The notes under the pieces were generated by a model. That model saw nothing but the letters and a program-made list of their open reading frames with translations. It ran no database searches and was not told the DNA's origin. Shown here piece by piece: positions 33,380-41,890 of a DNA stretch of 43,301 bases. This DNA is from JBECKW01 sp040235505. GTDB lineage: Bacteria > Desulfobacterota > Desulfobacteria > Desulfobacterales > JAFDDL01. The translations under genes and the position numbers were made by a program. Location of the stretch: NCBI GenBank assembly GCA_040235505.1, contig JBECKW010000305.1, positions 1-43,301 on the forward strand. The letters run 5' to 3'. Numbering within the stretch: the stretch's first letter is position 1; each line of letters opens with the position of its first letter.

Positions 33380-33979
33380 TCAGGATTCTCCCAGTTGGAA
33401 TCTGCTGAACCGCTTGATGGTGATGTTCTCGCCGATTTTTGCAATCTGCTCGTTGAGAAGATCAGCGATGGTTTTTTCCGGATCACGGACATAGGCCTGG
33501 TTCATCAGGCAGTTCTCCTTGAAAAATTTCTGGAGCTTGCCCTCGGAGATCTTTTCCGCGATATTTTCCGGTTTTCCCATTTCCTTGGCCTGGGCCCGGT
33601 AGATTTCCATCTCCTTGTCGACAAGTTCCTTGGGGACTTCTTCCTGGGTGATGGATACCGGGTTGGTGGCGGCGATATGCATGGCGATATTCCGGGCGAA
33701 TTCCTGGAAATCTTCATTCTTGGCAACAAAATCGCTCTCGCAGTTGACTTCCACCATCACACCGATTTTACCGCCCATATGGATGTATGACTGGATCGTA
33801 CCTTCGCTCATGGCGCGACCGGCACGTTTCTGGGCGGTCGCCAATCCCTTTTTCCTCAGAAAATCGATGGCTTTGCTCATATCGCCGTCGCAGTCCTTCA
33901 GCGCCGCCTTGCAATCCATCATCCCTGCTCCGGTTTTTTCCCGAAGCTCTTTTACCATTGCTGCAGTTATCCCTGACAT
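33380..33979 (-). CDS. tsf: Elongation factor Ts
   Basis: 199 residues. EF-Ts exchanges GDP on EF-Tu. The N-terminal UBA-like region (VKELREKTGAGMMDCKAAL, IDFLRKKGLATAQKRAGR) and the TDFVAKN-type motif (CESDFVAKNEDF) are clear. It is the short, single-subdomain core type, as in Thermus, not the 280-residue E. coli type. It sits between rpsB and pyrH in the standard order, 18 bases after rpsB. Confidence 0.96.
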   Translation of the reverse strand: MSGITAAMVKELREKTGAGMMDCKAALKDCDGDMSKAIDFLRKKGLATAQKRAGRAMSEGTIQSYIHMGGKIGVMVEVNCESDFVAKNEDFQEFARNIAMHIAATNPVSITQEEVPKELVDKEMEIYRAQAKEMGKPENIAEKISEGKLQKFFKENCLMNQAYVRDPEKTIADLLNEQIAKIGENITIKRFSRFQLGES

Positions 33980-33997
33980 TGGTTTCTCCTGTCTTTT

Positions 33998-34876
33998 TTA
34001 TTCGTCAGCGTCCTGTTCCTGATCTTCATCAGCAACCTGGTCGCTGGTGCTGCGCTTAATGATCTCCACCACCGGCCCCTTGGTTCCGTCCGAAATCACC
34101 TTCCGCTCGCCGGGTTTCAGTTCGGCACTGGCAGTCTCTATTTCCGATTTTTCGTCCACGGCTTTGTCCGCCTCGGCCTGACGCCGCTCCTCCTGTTTCT
34201 TCCGTCCCTCGATACATGCATCCGCAATTTTAGATGTCAGGAGCCGGATGGAACGAATGGCATCGTCATTGCCCGGAATAACAAAATCGACATCTTCCGG
34301 ATCGCAGTTGGTATCCACGATGGCCACGACGGGAATGCCGAGCCGGTTTGCCTCCCGTATGGCGATGGCTTCATTTTTCGGGTCCACCACGAACATGACG
34401 CCCGGCAGACGGCTCATGGGGCGAATGCCCCCCAGGTTGTTGTCGAGCTTGAGACGCTCTTTGGCCAGTTTCAGGCGTTCTTTCTTGGTGTACAGGTTGA
34501 TGGAGCCGTCGTTTTCGATCTGATTCAGGAAATTAAGCCGTTCGATGCTCTGCTTGATGGTCTGGAAGTTGGTGAGCATACCGCCCAGCCAGCGGTTATG
34601 GACATAATACATCTCGGCGCGGTTGGCCTCTTCATAAATCGACTCCCGGGCCTGCTTCTTTGTTCCCACAAACAATGCGGATTTGCCGCTTGCCACCGTT
34701 TCCACCACGAAATCATAGGCGGTTTTAAACATCCGCACCGTCTTCTGCAGATCCACGATGTAGATGCCGTTTCGTGCGCCGAAGATATAAGGTTTCATTT
34801 TGGGGTTCCAGCGCTTGGTCTGATGACCGAAATGGACCCCCGCTTCCAGCAGTTCCTTCATTGTAACATACGCCAT
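33998..34876 (-). CDS. rpsB: 30S ribosomal protein S2
   Basis: 292 residues from ATG 34876, where AAAGGAG lies about eight bases upstream. MKELLEAGVHFGHQTKRWNPKM, read in two parts (TMKELLEAGVHFGHQ, KRWNPKMKPYIFG), and VDTNCDPEDVDFVIPGNDDA are S2 hallmarks. The protein is about 50 residues longer than E. coli S2: a charged tail from about residue 240 ends in ADEDQEQDADE, a probably disordered acidic extension. The gene heads the rpsB-tsf-pyrH-frr series and has a structured leader. Confidence 0.97.
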   Translation of the reverse strand: MAYVTMKELLEAGVHFGHQTKRWNPKMKPYIFGARNGIYIVDLQKTVRMFKTAYDFVVETVASGKSALFVGTKKQARESIYEEANRAEMYYVHNRWLGGMLTNFQTIKQSIERLNFLNQIENDGSINLYTKKERLKLAKERLKLDNNLGGIRPMSRLPGVMFVVDPKNEAIAIREANRLGIPVVAIVDTNCDPEDVDFVIPGNDDAIRSIRLLTSKIADACIEGRKKQEERRQAEADKAVDEKSEIETASAELKPGERKVISDGTKGPVVEIIKRSTSDQVADEDQEQDADE

Positions 34877-34902
34877 TTGTTTTTCTCCTTTGTCGGTTTT
34901 TC

Positions 34903-34925
34903 CACCGCCCCGGTGCGCCTGCACC
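34903..34925 (-). promoter_or_regulatory. Structured leader of rpsB with two exclusive hairpins
   Basis: On the minus strand GGTGC-AGGC-GCACC (34925-34912) and CACCG-GGG-CGGTG (34915-34903) share the CACC bases, so only one can form at a time. They end 26 bases before the rpsB start. Feedback of S2 on its own leader is known in other bacteria; that it happens here is inference. Confidence 0.3.
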
Positions 34926-35024
34926 CCGAACTTTTTTCAAAGCACCGCGGGGAGCTCCCGGAACGTGCGTAGTGAATTAAATCAAGGATCCGTAACAAAA
35001 GATCCCGGGTTAAGCAATACTTTT

Positions 35025-35936
35025 TTAAGCTTTTTTCCGCAGTCGAAGCACCCGATCATGGCCGCTGTAATCCTTCAGAAACGCCACCTCATCGTAGCAC
35101 CCCGCCGCCTTCACCGCTCTTTCCAGCAGAAGCCGCTGGTCGCAGCCGATTTCAAGGAGCAGATGGCCGGATGAACGAAGATGTTGCGGCGCGGTGGCGA
35201 TGATATACGCCAGGCAATCGGTCCCGTCCGGCCCGCCGTCCAGGGCTGCCATCGGTTCAAACCCGCGAATCTCCTGCTGGAGCGTTTCGATATCCGCCCG
35301 GCGGATATAGGGTGGGTTGGACACGATCAGGTCAAACGCCGCCTCCCCGGAGTCCACCGGTGAAAACCAGTCTCCTTTCAGGAAGCGGATCCGCTGGTCC
35401 ATCCCATGTTGCCGGGCATTTTCCCGGGCGATGGAAAGCGCCTCGTCTGATTGGTCGACTGCAATAAAACGGTCGCCAGGCCGCTCCGCGGCAAGAGCCA
35501 GTATGATTGCACCCGACCCCGTACCAAGGTCCAGAATTCTTCGGACGCCATACGCCTCATCCTTCGAAAGCACCGAGAGACAAGCCTCCACCAGACATTC
35601 GGTCTCCGGCCGCGGAATCAGAACCGCCGGAGTCACTTTCAGGGCCAGGCTCCAGAATTCCTTTTCGCCGGTGATGTACGCCACCGGTTCCCTGCGGGCC
35701 CGCCGCCGCACCAGTTCCCGGAACCGAGTCAGTTCCTCCGGCGTCAGCGGTTTGTCATATTGCACATACAGATCGATACGGCGTAGACCGAGACTGTGGG
35801 CCAGCAGAATTTCAGCATCCGTCCGGGGGTGTTCGATATCGCGGGTGGCGAAATATTCGCTCGTTCGGGAGAGCAGCTTCAGGATGGTCCAGGTCGCCTC
35901 AACGTCCCGAGGGCCGGGTGGTCTCGTTTGACTCAT
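35025..35936 (-). CDS. prmC: Release factor glutamine N5-methyltransferase
   Basis: 303 residues. PrmC methylates the Gln of the GGQ motif of RF1 and RF2. AdoMet-binding ILDLGTGSGAIILALA (about residue 128) and the catalytic FDLIVSNPPYI (about 205) are intact, as is the PRPETECLVE segment. It begins 38 bases before the end of prfA, its substrate gene, in another frame; the prfA-prmC order is very widely conserved. Confidence 0.96.
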   Translation of the reverse strand: MSQTRPPGPRDVEATWTILKLLSRTSEYFATRDIEHPRTDAEILLAHSLGLRRIDLYVQYDKPLTPEELTRFRELVRRRARREPVAYITGEKEFWSLALKVTPAVLIPRPETECLVEACLSVLSKDEAYGVRRILDLGTGSGAIILALAAERPGDRFIAVDQSDEALSIARENARQHGMDQRIRFLKGDWFSPVDSGEAAFDLIVSNPPYIRRADIETLQQEIRGFEPMAALDGGPDGTDCLAYIIATAPQHLRSSGHLLLEIGCDQRLLLERAVKAAGCYDEVAFLKDYSGHDRVLRLRKKA

Positions 35937-36990
35937 TCTGCAAGGCCTGCGCTTGATAGTGGGTCGCCAGTGCGTCCAGCACTTCGTCGATTTCCCCCTG
36001 CATGATCGATTCCAGTTTGTAGAGGGTGAGGCCGATACGGTGGTCCGTCACCCGTCCCTGGGGAAAGTTGTAGGTTCGAATCCGCTCGCTCCGATCGCCG
36101 CTGCCCACCTGGTTTTTTCGGGCCGCCGAACGCTCCTGGTTCTGCGCCTGTATTTTCTGGTCCAGCAGGCGGGAACGAAGCACCTTCAGAGCCTTTGCCT
36201 TGTTCTTGTGCTGGGATTTTTCGTCCTGGCAGATCACCACAAGTCCCGTGGGTAGATGGGTCACACGGACGGCGGAATCGGTGGTGTTGACCGACTGGCC
36301 GCCCGGGCCGCTGGATCGGTACACATCCACCTTGATCTCGGTCGGATCGATGTTCACTTCGACCTCTTCGGCCTCCGGAAGCACCGCCACCGTTACGGCG
36401 GAGGTGTGAATCCGGCCCTGGGCTTCGGTGGCCGGCACGCGCTGGACCCGGTGGGTGCCGCTTTCGTATTTGAAGCGGCTGTATGCGCCATTGCCCTGAA
36501 CCAGGGCAATCACTTCCTTGAGGCTGCCGATCCCGGAGACGCTCTGGCTCATGCTCTCCACCTTCCACCCCCGGCGCTCGGCATAGCGGCAGTACATGTT
36601 GTAAAGATCCCCCGCGAAAAGGCCCGCTTCCTCGCCGCCGGTTCCCGCCCTGATCTCGATGAGCACGTTCTTGTCATCCAGCGGGTCCTTGGGGATGAGA
36701 AGCACCCGGAGTTGCTCCTCCAGATCTTCCATCTGCGCTTCGAGTTCGTGGACTTCCTCCTGGGCCAGGGCCCGGAGTTCCGGATCGCTCCCTTTTAAAA
36801 GCTCCCGGCTTCCCTCGACATCCTTCACGACACGCTTGTAATCGCGATATACGGGCACAATCCGGCTGAGTTCCGCATGCTCTTTACTGAGCTTCTGGAA
36901 GGCGCTCCGGTCCTTCAGAACGTTGGGATCCCCCAGCATCTGTTCGAGTTCCAGGAAACGATTTTCGACGCCTGCGAGTTTGTCAAACAT
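35899..36990 (-). CDS. prfA: Peptide chain release factor 1
   Basis: 363 residues. RF1 reads UAA and UAG and triggers peptide release. The catalytic GGQ loop is SSGPGGQSVNTTDSAVR (about residue 228-244), followed by VTHLPTGLVVICQDEKSQ. The codon-recognition region reads in an R-x-P-A-T-E-like context (RVPATEAQGRIHTSAV) typical of RF1. Start MFDKLAGVENRFLELE is standard. It is preceded by a hairpin at 37008-37046 separating it from rpmE and overlaps prmC at its end. Confidence 0.96.
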   Translation of the reverse strand: MFDKLAGVENRFLELEQMLGDPNVLKDRSAFQKLSKEHAELSRIVPVYRDYKRVVKDVEGSRELLKGSDPELRALAQEEVHELEAQMEDLEEQLRVLLIPKDPLDDKNVLIEIRAGTGGEEAGLFAGDLYNMYCRYAERRGWKVESMSQSVSGIGSLKEVIALVQGNGAYSRFKYESGTHRVQRVPATEAQGRIHTSAVTVAVLPEAEEVEVNIDPTEIKVDVYRSSGPGGQSVNTTDSAVRVTHLPTGLVVICQDEKSQHKNKAKALKVLRSRLLDQKIQAQNQERSAARKNQVGSGDRSERIRTYNFPQGRVTDHRIGLTLYKLESIMQGEIDEVLDALATHYQAQALQNESNETTRPSGR

Positions 36991-37007
36991 TTTCTATCCA
37001 ACAAAGA

Positions 37008-37046
37008 AAAGGGCAAAAGAAGCTTTCGGGACTTCTTTTACCCTTT
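37008..37046. terminator. Hairpin between rpmE and prfA
   Basis: AAAGGG + AAAGAAG (37008-37013, 37016-37022) pair with CTTCTTT + CCCTTT (37032-37038, 37041-37046), with a 2x2 internal loop and nine-base apex. On the minus strand TTTTCTTTG follows, a weak T tract, so partial termination after rpmE is plausible. Confidence 0.5.
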
Positions 37047-37067
37047 GATTTTATAGAAATAAAGCCG

Positions 37068-37292
37068 CTAACCGTTTTTCTGATTGGCGTCCTGAAATTT
37101 CGCATATTTCTTTCGGAACCGCTCGATTCGCCCGGCCGTATCCACCAGTTTCTGTTTCCCGGTATAAAACGGATGGCAGGCGGAGCAGATTTCCACGGTA
37201 ATATCCGATTTCGTGGAGCCGGCCTCGATAACGTTTCCGCACGCACAGGTAATCGTGGTGTTGGCATATTCCGGATGAATACCTTTTTTCAT
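37068..37292 (-). CDS. rpmE: 50S ribosomal protein L31
   Basis: 74 residues from ATG 37292. MKKGIHPEY is the standard start, and the zinc-binding cysteines are present as CACGNV and ICSACHPFYTGKQ, so this is the zinc-containing (C+) L31 that can act as a zinc store. A GTG two codons upstream (37298) is in frame and closer to the GGGG ribosome site; ATG fits the family. It lies between rho and prfA, a common order. Confidence 0.96.
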   Translation of the reverse strand: MKKGIHPEYANTTITCACGNVIEAGSTKSDITVEICSACHPFYTGKQKLVDTAGRIERFRKKYAKFQDANQKNG

Positions 37293-37392
37293 GATCACTC
37301 ATTCCCCTTTTTTATTTTGACATGCGCCCTATGCGCTCTAACAATAGGAACCCACTTCGCTTTGCCCCCGGTGATATCCGCTCTGGGGCCCA

Positions 37393-38640
37393 TCAGGCGT
37401 TCATGGAATCCAGAAAATGTTTATTATTACTCGTTCCTTGCATTTTTTCAAGTAAAAATTCCAAACTGTCCACCGGGTTGAGGGATGAAAGCAGTTTTCT
37501 CAGGATCCAGATCAGGTTCAGCACATCCGGTTCAAGCAGCAACTCTTCTTTCCGGGTGCCGGATTTCTTGATGTCGATGGCCGGGAAAATACGTTTGTCC
37601 GACAGCCTTCGATCCAATTGAATTTCCAGGTTGCCGGTGCCCTTGAATTCCTCGAAAATCACCTCGTCCATCCGGCTGCCCGTATCGATCAGGGCGGTGG
37701 CGATGATGGTCAGGCTGCCGCCGTCCTCGATGTTTCGGGCGGCGCCGAAAAACCGCTTGGGGCGTTGAAGCGCGTTGGAGTCCACACCACCGGAGAGGAT
37801 TTTTCCGCTGGGAGGCATCACCGAGTTGTATGCCCGGGCGAGACGGGTGATGCTGTCCAGCAGGATCACCACGTTCTTTTTGTGCTCCACCAGGCGCTTT
37901 GCCTTTTCAATCACCATTTCGGCCACCTGGACATGGCGTTCGGCCGGTTCGTCGAAGGTGGAACTGACCACTTCCCCCTTGACCGAGCGTTCCATATCGG
38001 TCACTTCTTCGGGCCGTTCGTCGATCAGAAGCACAAACAGCATAATGTCCTTGTGATTGGTGGTGATGCTGTTGGCGATGTTCTGGAGCAGCATGGTTTT
38101 CCCGGTCCGCGGAGGTGAGACGATCAGGCCGCGCTGTCCGAATCCGACCGGGGTCAGCAGGTCCATCACCCGGGTGGAATAGTTGTCTGCAGCGGTTTCC
38201 AGGTTTATTTTCGCATCGGGATAGAGAGGGGTGAGGTTGTCGAACAGAATTTTTTCACGGGCCACCTCCGGGTCCTCGTAATTGACGGCCTCGACCTTCA
38301 GCAGTGCAAAATATCGTTCGGATTCCTTGGGCTGGCGTATTTGGCCGGAGACGGTATCCCCGGTCCTGAGGTTGAAGCGACGGATCTGCGACGGTGAGAC
38401 ATAAATGTCGTCCGGCCCGGGCAGGTAGTTGTAATCCGGAGCTCTCAGAAAACCGAACCCGTCCGGAAGGATTTCGAGGGTTCCCTCCCCGTAGATCAGA
38501 CCGTTTTTTTCGATCTGTGCCTGGAGAAGGGCGAAGATGAGTTCCTGCTTACGCATCCCGGCAGCCCCATCGATGTTGAATTTTTTGGCCATCTGGGTGA
38601 GTTCACTGATCTTCTTGTCTTTAAGTTCTACAATGTTCAT
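37393..38640 (-). CDS. rho: Transcription termination factor Rho
   Basis: 415 residues. Rho is the hexameric RNA helicase that ends transcription at Rho-dependent sites. The N-terminal RNA-binding OB domain has GFGFLRAPDYNYLPGPDDIYV (in two parts DGFGFLRAPDYNYL, DDIYVSPSQIRRF). The ATPase core has Walker A PPRTGKTMLLQ (about residue 178), VLLIDERPEEVTDM, VILLDSITRLARAYN and the R-loop region GSRMDEVIFEEFKGTGN. No insertion domain is present. Upstream is a 324-base region with a possible 25-codon gene. Confidence 0.97.
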   Translation of the reverse strand: MNIVELKDKKISELTQMAKKFNIDGAAGMRKQELIFALLQAQIEKNGLIYGEGTLEILPDGFGFLRAPDYNYLPGPDDIYVSPSQIRRFNLRTGDTVSGQIRQPKESERYFALLKVEAVNYEDPEVAREKILFDNLTPLYPDAKINLETAADNYSTRVMDLLTPVGFGQRGLIVSPPRTGKTMLLQNIANSITTNHKDIMLFVLLIDERPEEVTDMERSVKGEVVSSTFDEPAERHVQVAEMVIEKAKRLVEHKKNVVILLDSITRLARAYNSVMPPSGKILSGGVDSNALQRPKRFFGAARNIEDGGSLTIIATALIDTGSRMDEVIFEEFKGTGNLEIQLDRRLSDKRIFPAIDIKKSGTRKEELLLEPDVLNLIWILRKLLSSLNPVDSLEFLLEKMQGTSNNKHFLDSMNA

Positions 38641-38666
38641 ACCGTGCTTTCCCCGCTAAAAAGTGA

Positions 38667-38744
38667 TTACCTGAATTTAATAAGCGACCATCCGATGCCG
38701 CCAATAACCGGCAATACCAGAAACCCGTAAAACGCCGCCTGCAT
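38667..38744 (-). CDS. Possible small membrane protein, 25 aa, upstream of rho
   Basis: An ATG frame of 25 codons reads MQAAFYGFLVLPVIGG then IGWSLIKFR. It is a single hydrophobic helix with a basic C-terminal end (K, R), typical of small one-pass membrane proteins. AAGGCGGGG lies five bases before ATG and could act as the ribosome site. Its stop is 27 bases before the rho start, so it might be the leader peptide of the rho transcript. No family is recognised. The rest of 38641-38964 holds the palindrome at 38908 and nothing else I can identify. Confidence 0.45.
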   Translation of the reverse strand: MQAAFYGFLVLPVIGGIGWSLIKFR

Positions 38745-38907
38745 TTTACCCCGCCTTGCATCCCGACCCCTGACACGATGATTGATGTCATGCTGACGAT
38801 GCGATCCCCACACCCCGATTTTCAGACATCATCCAGAAAATTGGAGAGCTATGAGATCCTTCTTGGGTGATACTGGAGAATATAGTTTACTCAGTGATTG
38901 CTGAAAG

Positions 38908-38925
38908 AAGAATATCGATATTCTT
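38908..38925. repeat. Perfect 18-bp palindrome
   Basis: AAGAATATCGATATTCTT is self-complementary around 38916/38917 and flanked by GAAAG and TTCC, extending pairing with a bulge. It lies between coaE and rho, 40 bases after the coaE stop. It could be a protein-binding operator or a short hairpin; no T tract follows on the minus strand. Confidence 0.6.
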
Positions 38926-38964
38926 TCCAACAGGCGGGTGCCCCAAGCTCCTGCCGCCTCTAAA

Positions 38965-39636
38965 TCAAGTTTCGAAGCTTGTCAAGCTATTTTGCCTCGT
39001 ATCGTCTATTAATAAATAAATCATCTCCTTTAACCGGTCAACATTTTTTATGAGTTCCGCTACCGTACCGTTGTTTTCTATCACGATATCCGCAAGTTTC
39101 TCTTTTTCAGAATCCGGCATCTGCAGATCCAGCAGCCTCCGGGCGTCGTCTTCGGAAACCCCGTCCCGCCGCATCAACCGCTGTACCTTCACCTCCCTTC
39201 CGGCCTTGACAAGTACGACGCGGTCAAATCGGGACGCCATACCAAGTTCGAACAGAAGCGGCACCTCCGCCACAACCATCCGGTTCCCCGATTCGAAAGC
39301 AGCTTGGATCCTTGACTGCATCAGGGAAATAATCTCGGGGTGCAAAATGGCCTCCAGGGATTTTCGGGCCCGGTCATCCGCCAGGATCACGGTCCGAAGT
39401 GCAGCCCGGTCAAGGGTCCCGTCTTTTGCCAGGACGGAGGGGCCGAAATGATCGGCCACCTTTTTTAAACCGCCGGTTCCCGGCATGACGACCTCCCGGG
39501 CGATCTGATCGGCATCCACGAGCGCTGCTCCCCTCTCGACCAACCGCCGGCATACAAATGACTTTCCCGAACCGGCCCCGCCGGTTACCGCAATGGATAT
39601 ATGAAGGAGGGGTATTTTTGTGGGAATTTGGCTCAT
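38965..39636 (-). CDS. coaE: Dephospho-CoA kinase
   Basis: 223 residues. CoaE phosphorylates dephospho-CoA at the ribose 3' position, the last step of CoA synthesis. Walker A GGAGSGKSFVCRRL (about residue 19), ALVDADQIARE, LEAILHPEI and VAEVPLLFELGM are family blocks. The start lies only 28 bases from the divergent CCA-adding gene, so both promoters must share or overlap that AT-rich gap and upstream coding sequence. The N-terminus is a few residues longer than usual, so an internal start is possible. Confidence 0.95.
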   Translation of the reverse strand: MSQIPTKIPLLHISIAVTGGAGSGKSFVCRRLVERGAALVDADQIAREVVMPGTGGLKKVADHFGPSVLAKDGTLDRAALRTVILADDRARKSLEAILHPEIISLMQSRIQAAFESGNRMVVAEVPLLFELGMASRFDRVVLVKAGREVKVQRLMRRDGVSEDDARRLLDLQMPDSEKEKLADIVIENNGTVAELIKNVDRLKEMIYLLIDDTRQNSLTSFET

Positions 39637-39664
39637 TTTAAAAAAATATACTATAAGTTAAAAT

Positions 39665-40996
39665 ATGACGCAGTTCGCTATACCTCATATCCCTTTCGAT
39701 CTCAGTGTGCTTCCGCAAATAGAGGAGGTGTATCTGGTCGGCGGCACGGTCCGGGATTTACTCCTTGGCCAGATGCCAATGGATTATGACATCGCCGTTT
39801 CCCAAAATCCAGAAATATTTGCGGAAACCACAGCCGCCAGATGCCGGGGCCGGTGCATCCGGATGGGCCGGCCCGGAAAAGAATCCTACCGGGTGGTGTT
39901 CGGAAAAACGATTCTGGACATTACCGGACTAAATGACCGGGATATCCGGCAGGATCTTAAACGCCGGGATTTCACGATCAACGCCATGGCCGTCGAACTG
40001 CCTACCGGCAAGCTTCTGGACTGGGTCGGCGGGCGAAAGGACCTGGCTGAAAAGCGAGTCCGGATGGTATCGGCAAATGCCTTTCGGGATGATCCGGTCA
40101 GACTCCTCAGGACCTTTCGTCTTGCGGCGGTCCTCGGTTTTTCCGTTGAGCCCGCCACCCTTTCGGCTGCCCGGCGCGATGCCGACCGAATCCGTTTCTC
40201 GGCGGGGGAAAGAATCCGGTCGGAACTCTACCAACTGCTCTCCTGCCGGAATTCCGCACCCCAAGTTGCCGGGATGGCGAAAACCGGCCTCCTCGCGGCA
40301 ATTTTTTCGGAGCGGAAACCCGGAGATCGTCCCGGCGTGAACCCACAATCGCAGTTTCCGGATGCATACCGATTTCTCGAACATCTTTTAAACAACCCGC
40401 CGTTCGATTTCCCGCCGGACGAAATCATTGCCCGGGCGCCATGGCTGAAATTCACAAACCTGTTATCATTGGCAGGGAAATACGGAGGGGCGCATCTTCC
40501 TGAGGGGGAATCTGTATCATGGACAATGGATACATGCCGGCGGCTGCGTTTGTCTGCAAACGAAGCGAATTTTGTATCCGGTATAGTGGCGCACCGCGAC
40601 CGGATTCCTCAACTCTACGAGGATTTCTTAAAAGAGAGGCTTACACGAAAGGCCGTCACCCGCTTCTTCATGCTTGTCAATGCGCTGGCCCCTTCCCTCT
40701 TGCTGCTGACCATGGCGGGGACGTTCGAAAGCCACCCTGACCGTCCTCCCGAAACCTCATTTTCCGATTTCGCGCGGTATTTGCTTTGTGCCTTTTACGA
40801 CACCTACCTCCCGAAGAAGGCCGTTCCCCCCTTTGTCACCGGCCGGGATCTCATAACTGTTTTCGGCCTCTCGCCCTCACCCTTTTTCAATACAATTTTA
40901 ACCCGTCTGGAGGAAGAACGGCTTTCCGGGGAGATCGCAGACAGGCAATCGGCCCTGAAAACAGCCGGGGAGATCATCCAAGCGTTTATACCTTGA
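39665..40996 (+). CDS. CCA-adding / poly(A) polymerase family tRNA nucleotidyltransferase
   Basis: 443 residues. Class II nucleotidyltransferase head: VYLVGGTVRDLLLGQMPMDYD holds the G-G-x-V-R-D helix and the metal-binding D-Y-D pair (motif A; read VGGTVRDLLLG and MDYDIAV). RRDFTINAMAVE (motif B), DPVRLLRTFRLAAVLGF (motif C) and IRSELYQLLSC (motif D-like) follow. The C-terminal 200 residues have no recognisable HD domain. CCA addition to tRNA 3' ends is the likely job, but poly(A) polymerases share this head and cannot be separated by eye. No clear ribosome site precedes ATG 39665. Confidence 0.88.
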   Translation: MTQFAIPHIPFDLSVLPQIEEVYLVGGTVRDLLLGQMPMDYDIAVSQNPEIFAETTAARCRGRCIRMGRPGKESYRVVFGKTILDITGLNDRDIRQDLKRRDFTINAMAVELPTGKLLDWVGGRKDLAEKRVRMVSANAFRDDPVRLLRTFRLAAVLGFSVEPATLSAARRDADRIRFSAGERIRSELYQLLSCRNSAPQVAGMAKTGLLAAIFSERKPGDRPGVNPQSQFPDAYRFLEHLLNNPPFDFPPDEIIARAPWLKFTNLLSLAGKYGGAHLPEGESVSWTMDTCRRLRLSANEANFVSGIVAHRDRIPQLYEDFLKERLTRKAVTRFFMLVNALAPSLLLLTMAGTFESHPDRPPETSFSDFARYLLCAFYDTYLPKKAVPPFVTGRDLITVFGLSPSPFFNTILTRLEEERLSGEIADRQSALKTAGEIIQAFIP

Positions 40997-41095
40997 CATA
41001 TTTGGATATCTATGGATAAGTGTTCCTCTTTTGGCAAAAGAATAAACATGGCCATTTATTTTTTTTCACGCCAACTATTATAAGGAGGAAACATC

Positions 41096-41755
41096 ATGCG
41101 TCTGATTCTCTTGGGCGGTCCCGGTGCGGGAAAAGGAACACAGGCAAATTATATCAAGGAAAAATATCAGATTCCCCAGATTTCGACAGGGGATATGCTG
41201 CGCGCGGCCGTGAAAGCCGGAACCGAACTGGGCAAGGAAGCGAAAAAGTTCATGGATGCCGGTGGACTGGTCCCCGATGAAGTGATCATCGGCCTGGTCA
41301 AGGAACGCATCAAAGAACCCGATTGCCAGAAGGGGTTTCTGTTTGACGGTTTTCCCAGAACGATTCCCCAGGCGGATGCCATGAAAGCGGCCGGCGTTGC
41401 CATCGATGCCGTTGTGGATATCAATGTACCGGACGAGGAGATCGTTAAGCGTATGAGCGGCCGAAGGGCTCACCTGGCCAGCGGACGGACCTATCACCTC
41501 ATTTTCAATCCCCCCAAGGAAGCGGGAAAGGATGACGTCACCGGCGAACCGCTGATCCAGCGCGATGACGACAAGGAAGAAACGGTGAAAAAGCGTCTCG
41601 AGGTCTATCACGACCAGACCGAACCGCTCATCGGATATTACAAGAATTGGGAAGCCTCCGGAGAAGCGGGCGCACCGAAATACATCCGCATCGAGGGTGT
41701 GGGCAAGGTGGATGAAATCACCAACGGTATTTTTTCAGCCCTTGACTCACTATAG
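41096..41755 (+). CDS. adk: Adenylate kinase
   Basis: 219 residues. Adk interconverts AMP and ATP with two ADP. P-loop LGGPGAGKGTQ, ISTGDMLRAAV, FLFDGFPRTIPQA and the GRRAHLASGRTYHL LID entrance are conserved. The LID is the long form without the four zinc cysteines found in many Gram-positive enzymes. An ideal AAGGAGG stands eight bases before ATG. A possible weak hairpin with GTTTTTC/GAAAAAC arms follows the stop. Confidence 0.97.
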   Translation: MRLILLGGPGAGKGTQANYIKEKYQIPQISTGDMLRAAVKAGTELGKEAKKFMDAGGLVPDEVIIGLVKERIKEPDCQKGFLFDGFPRTIPQADAMKAAGVAIDAVVDINVPDEEIVKRMSGRRAHLASGRTYHLIFNPPKEAGKDDVTGEPLIQRDDDKEETVKKRLEVYHDQTEPLIGYYKNWEASGEAGAPKYIRIEGVGKVDEITNGIFSALDSL

Positions 41756-41836
41756 TTTTAATAGCTGTTTTTCTCTTGAAAAAGAAAAACGAATATATTA
41801 TTGATGCTAATTGTTTTTTTTCAGGAACCAAAATAG

Positions 41837-41870
41837 CCACCAGGGAAAAATTACCGCGCACTCCTGGTGG
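41837..41870 (+). promoter_or_regulatory. Hairpin in the leader of rpsU
   Basis: CCACCAGG (41837-41844) and CCTGGTGG (41863-41870) form a perfect 8-bp stem with an 18-base loop, ending 20 bases before the likely TTG start and covering a GTG at 41867 that opens the same frame. It could control translation of S21 or act as a pause site; no T tract follows. Confidence 0.4.
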
Positions 41871-41890
41871 AAAAGAAGGGGGCGAGGCAT

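Noticed and set aside
36070..36085. GGTTCGAATCC, like a tRNA T-loop
   Set aside because: It lies inside prfA coding sequence and the flanking bases cannot form the T stem or an acceptor stem.
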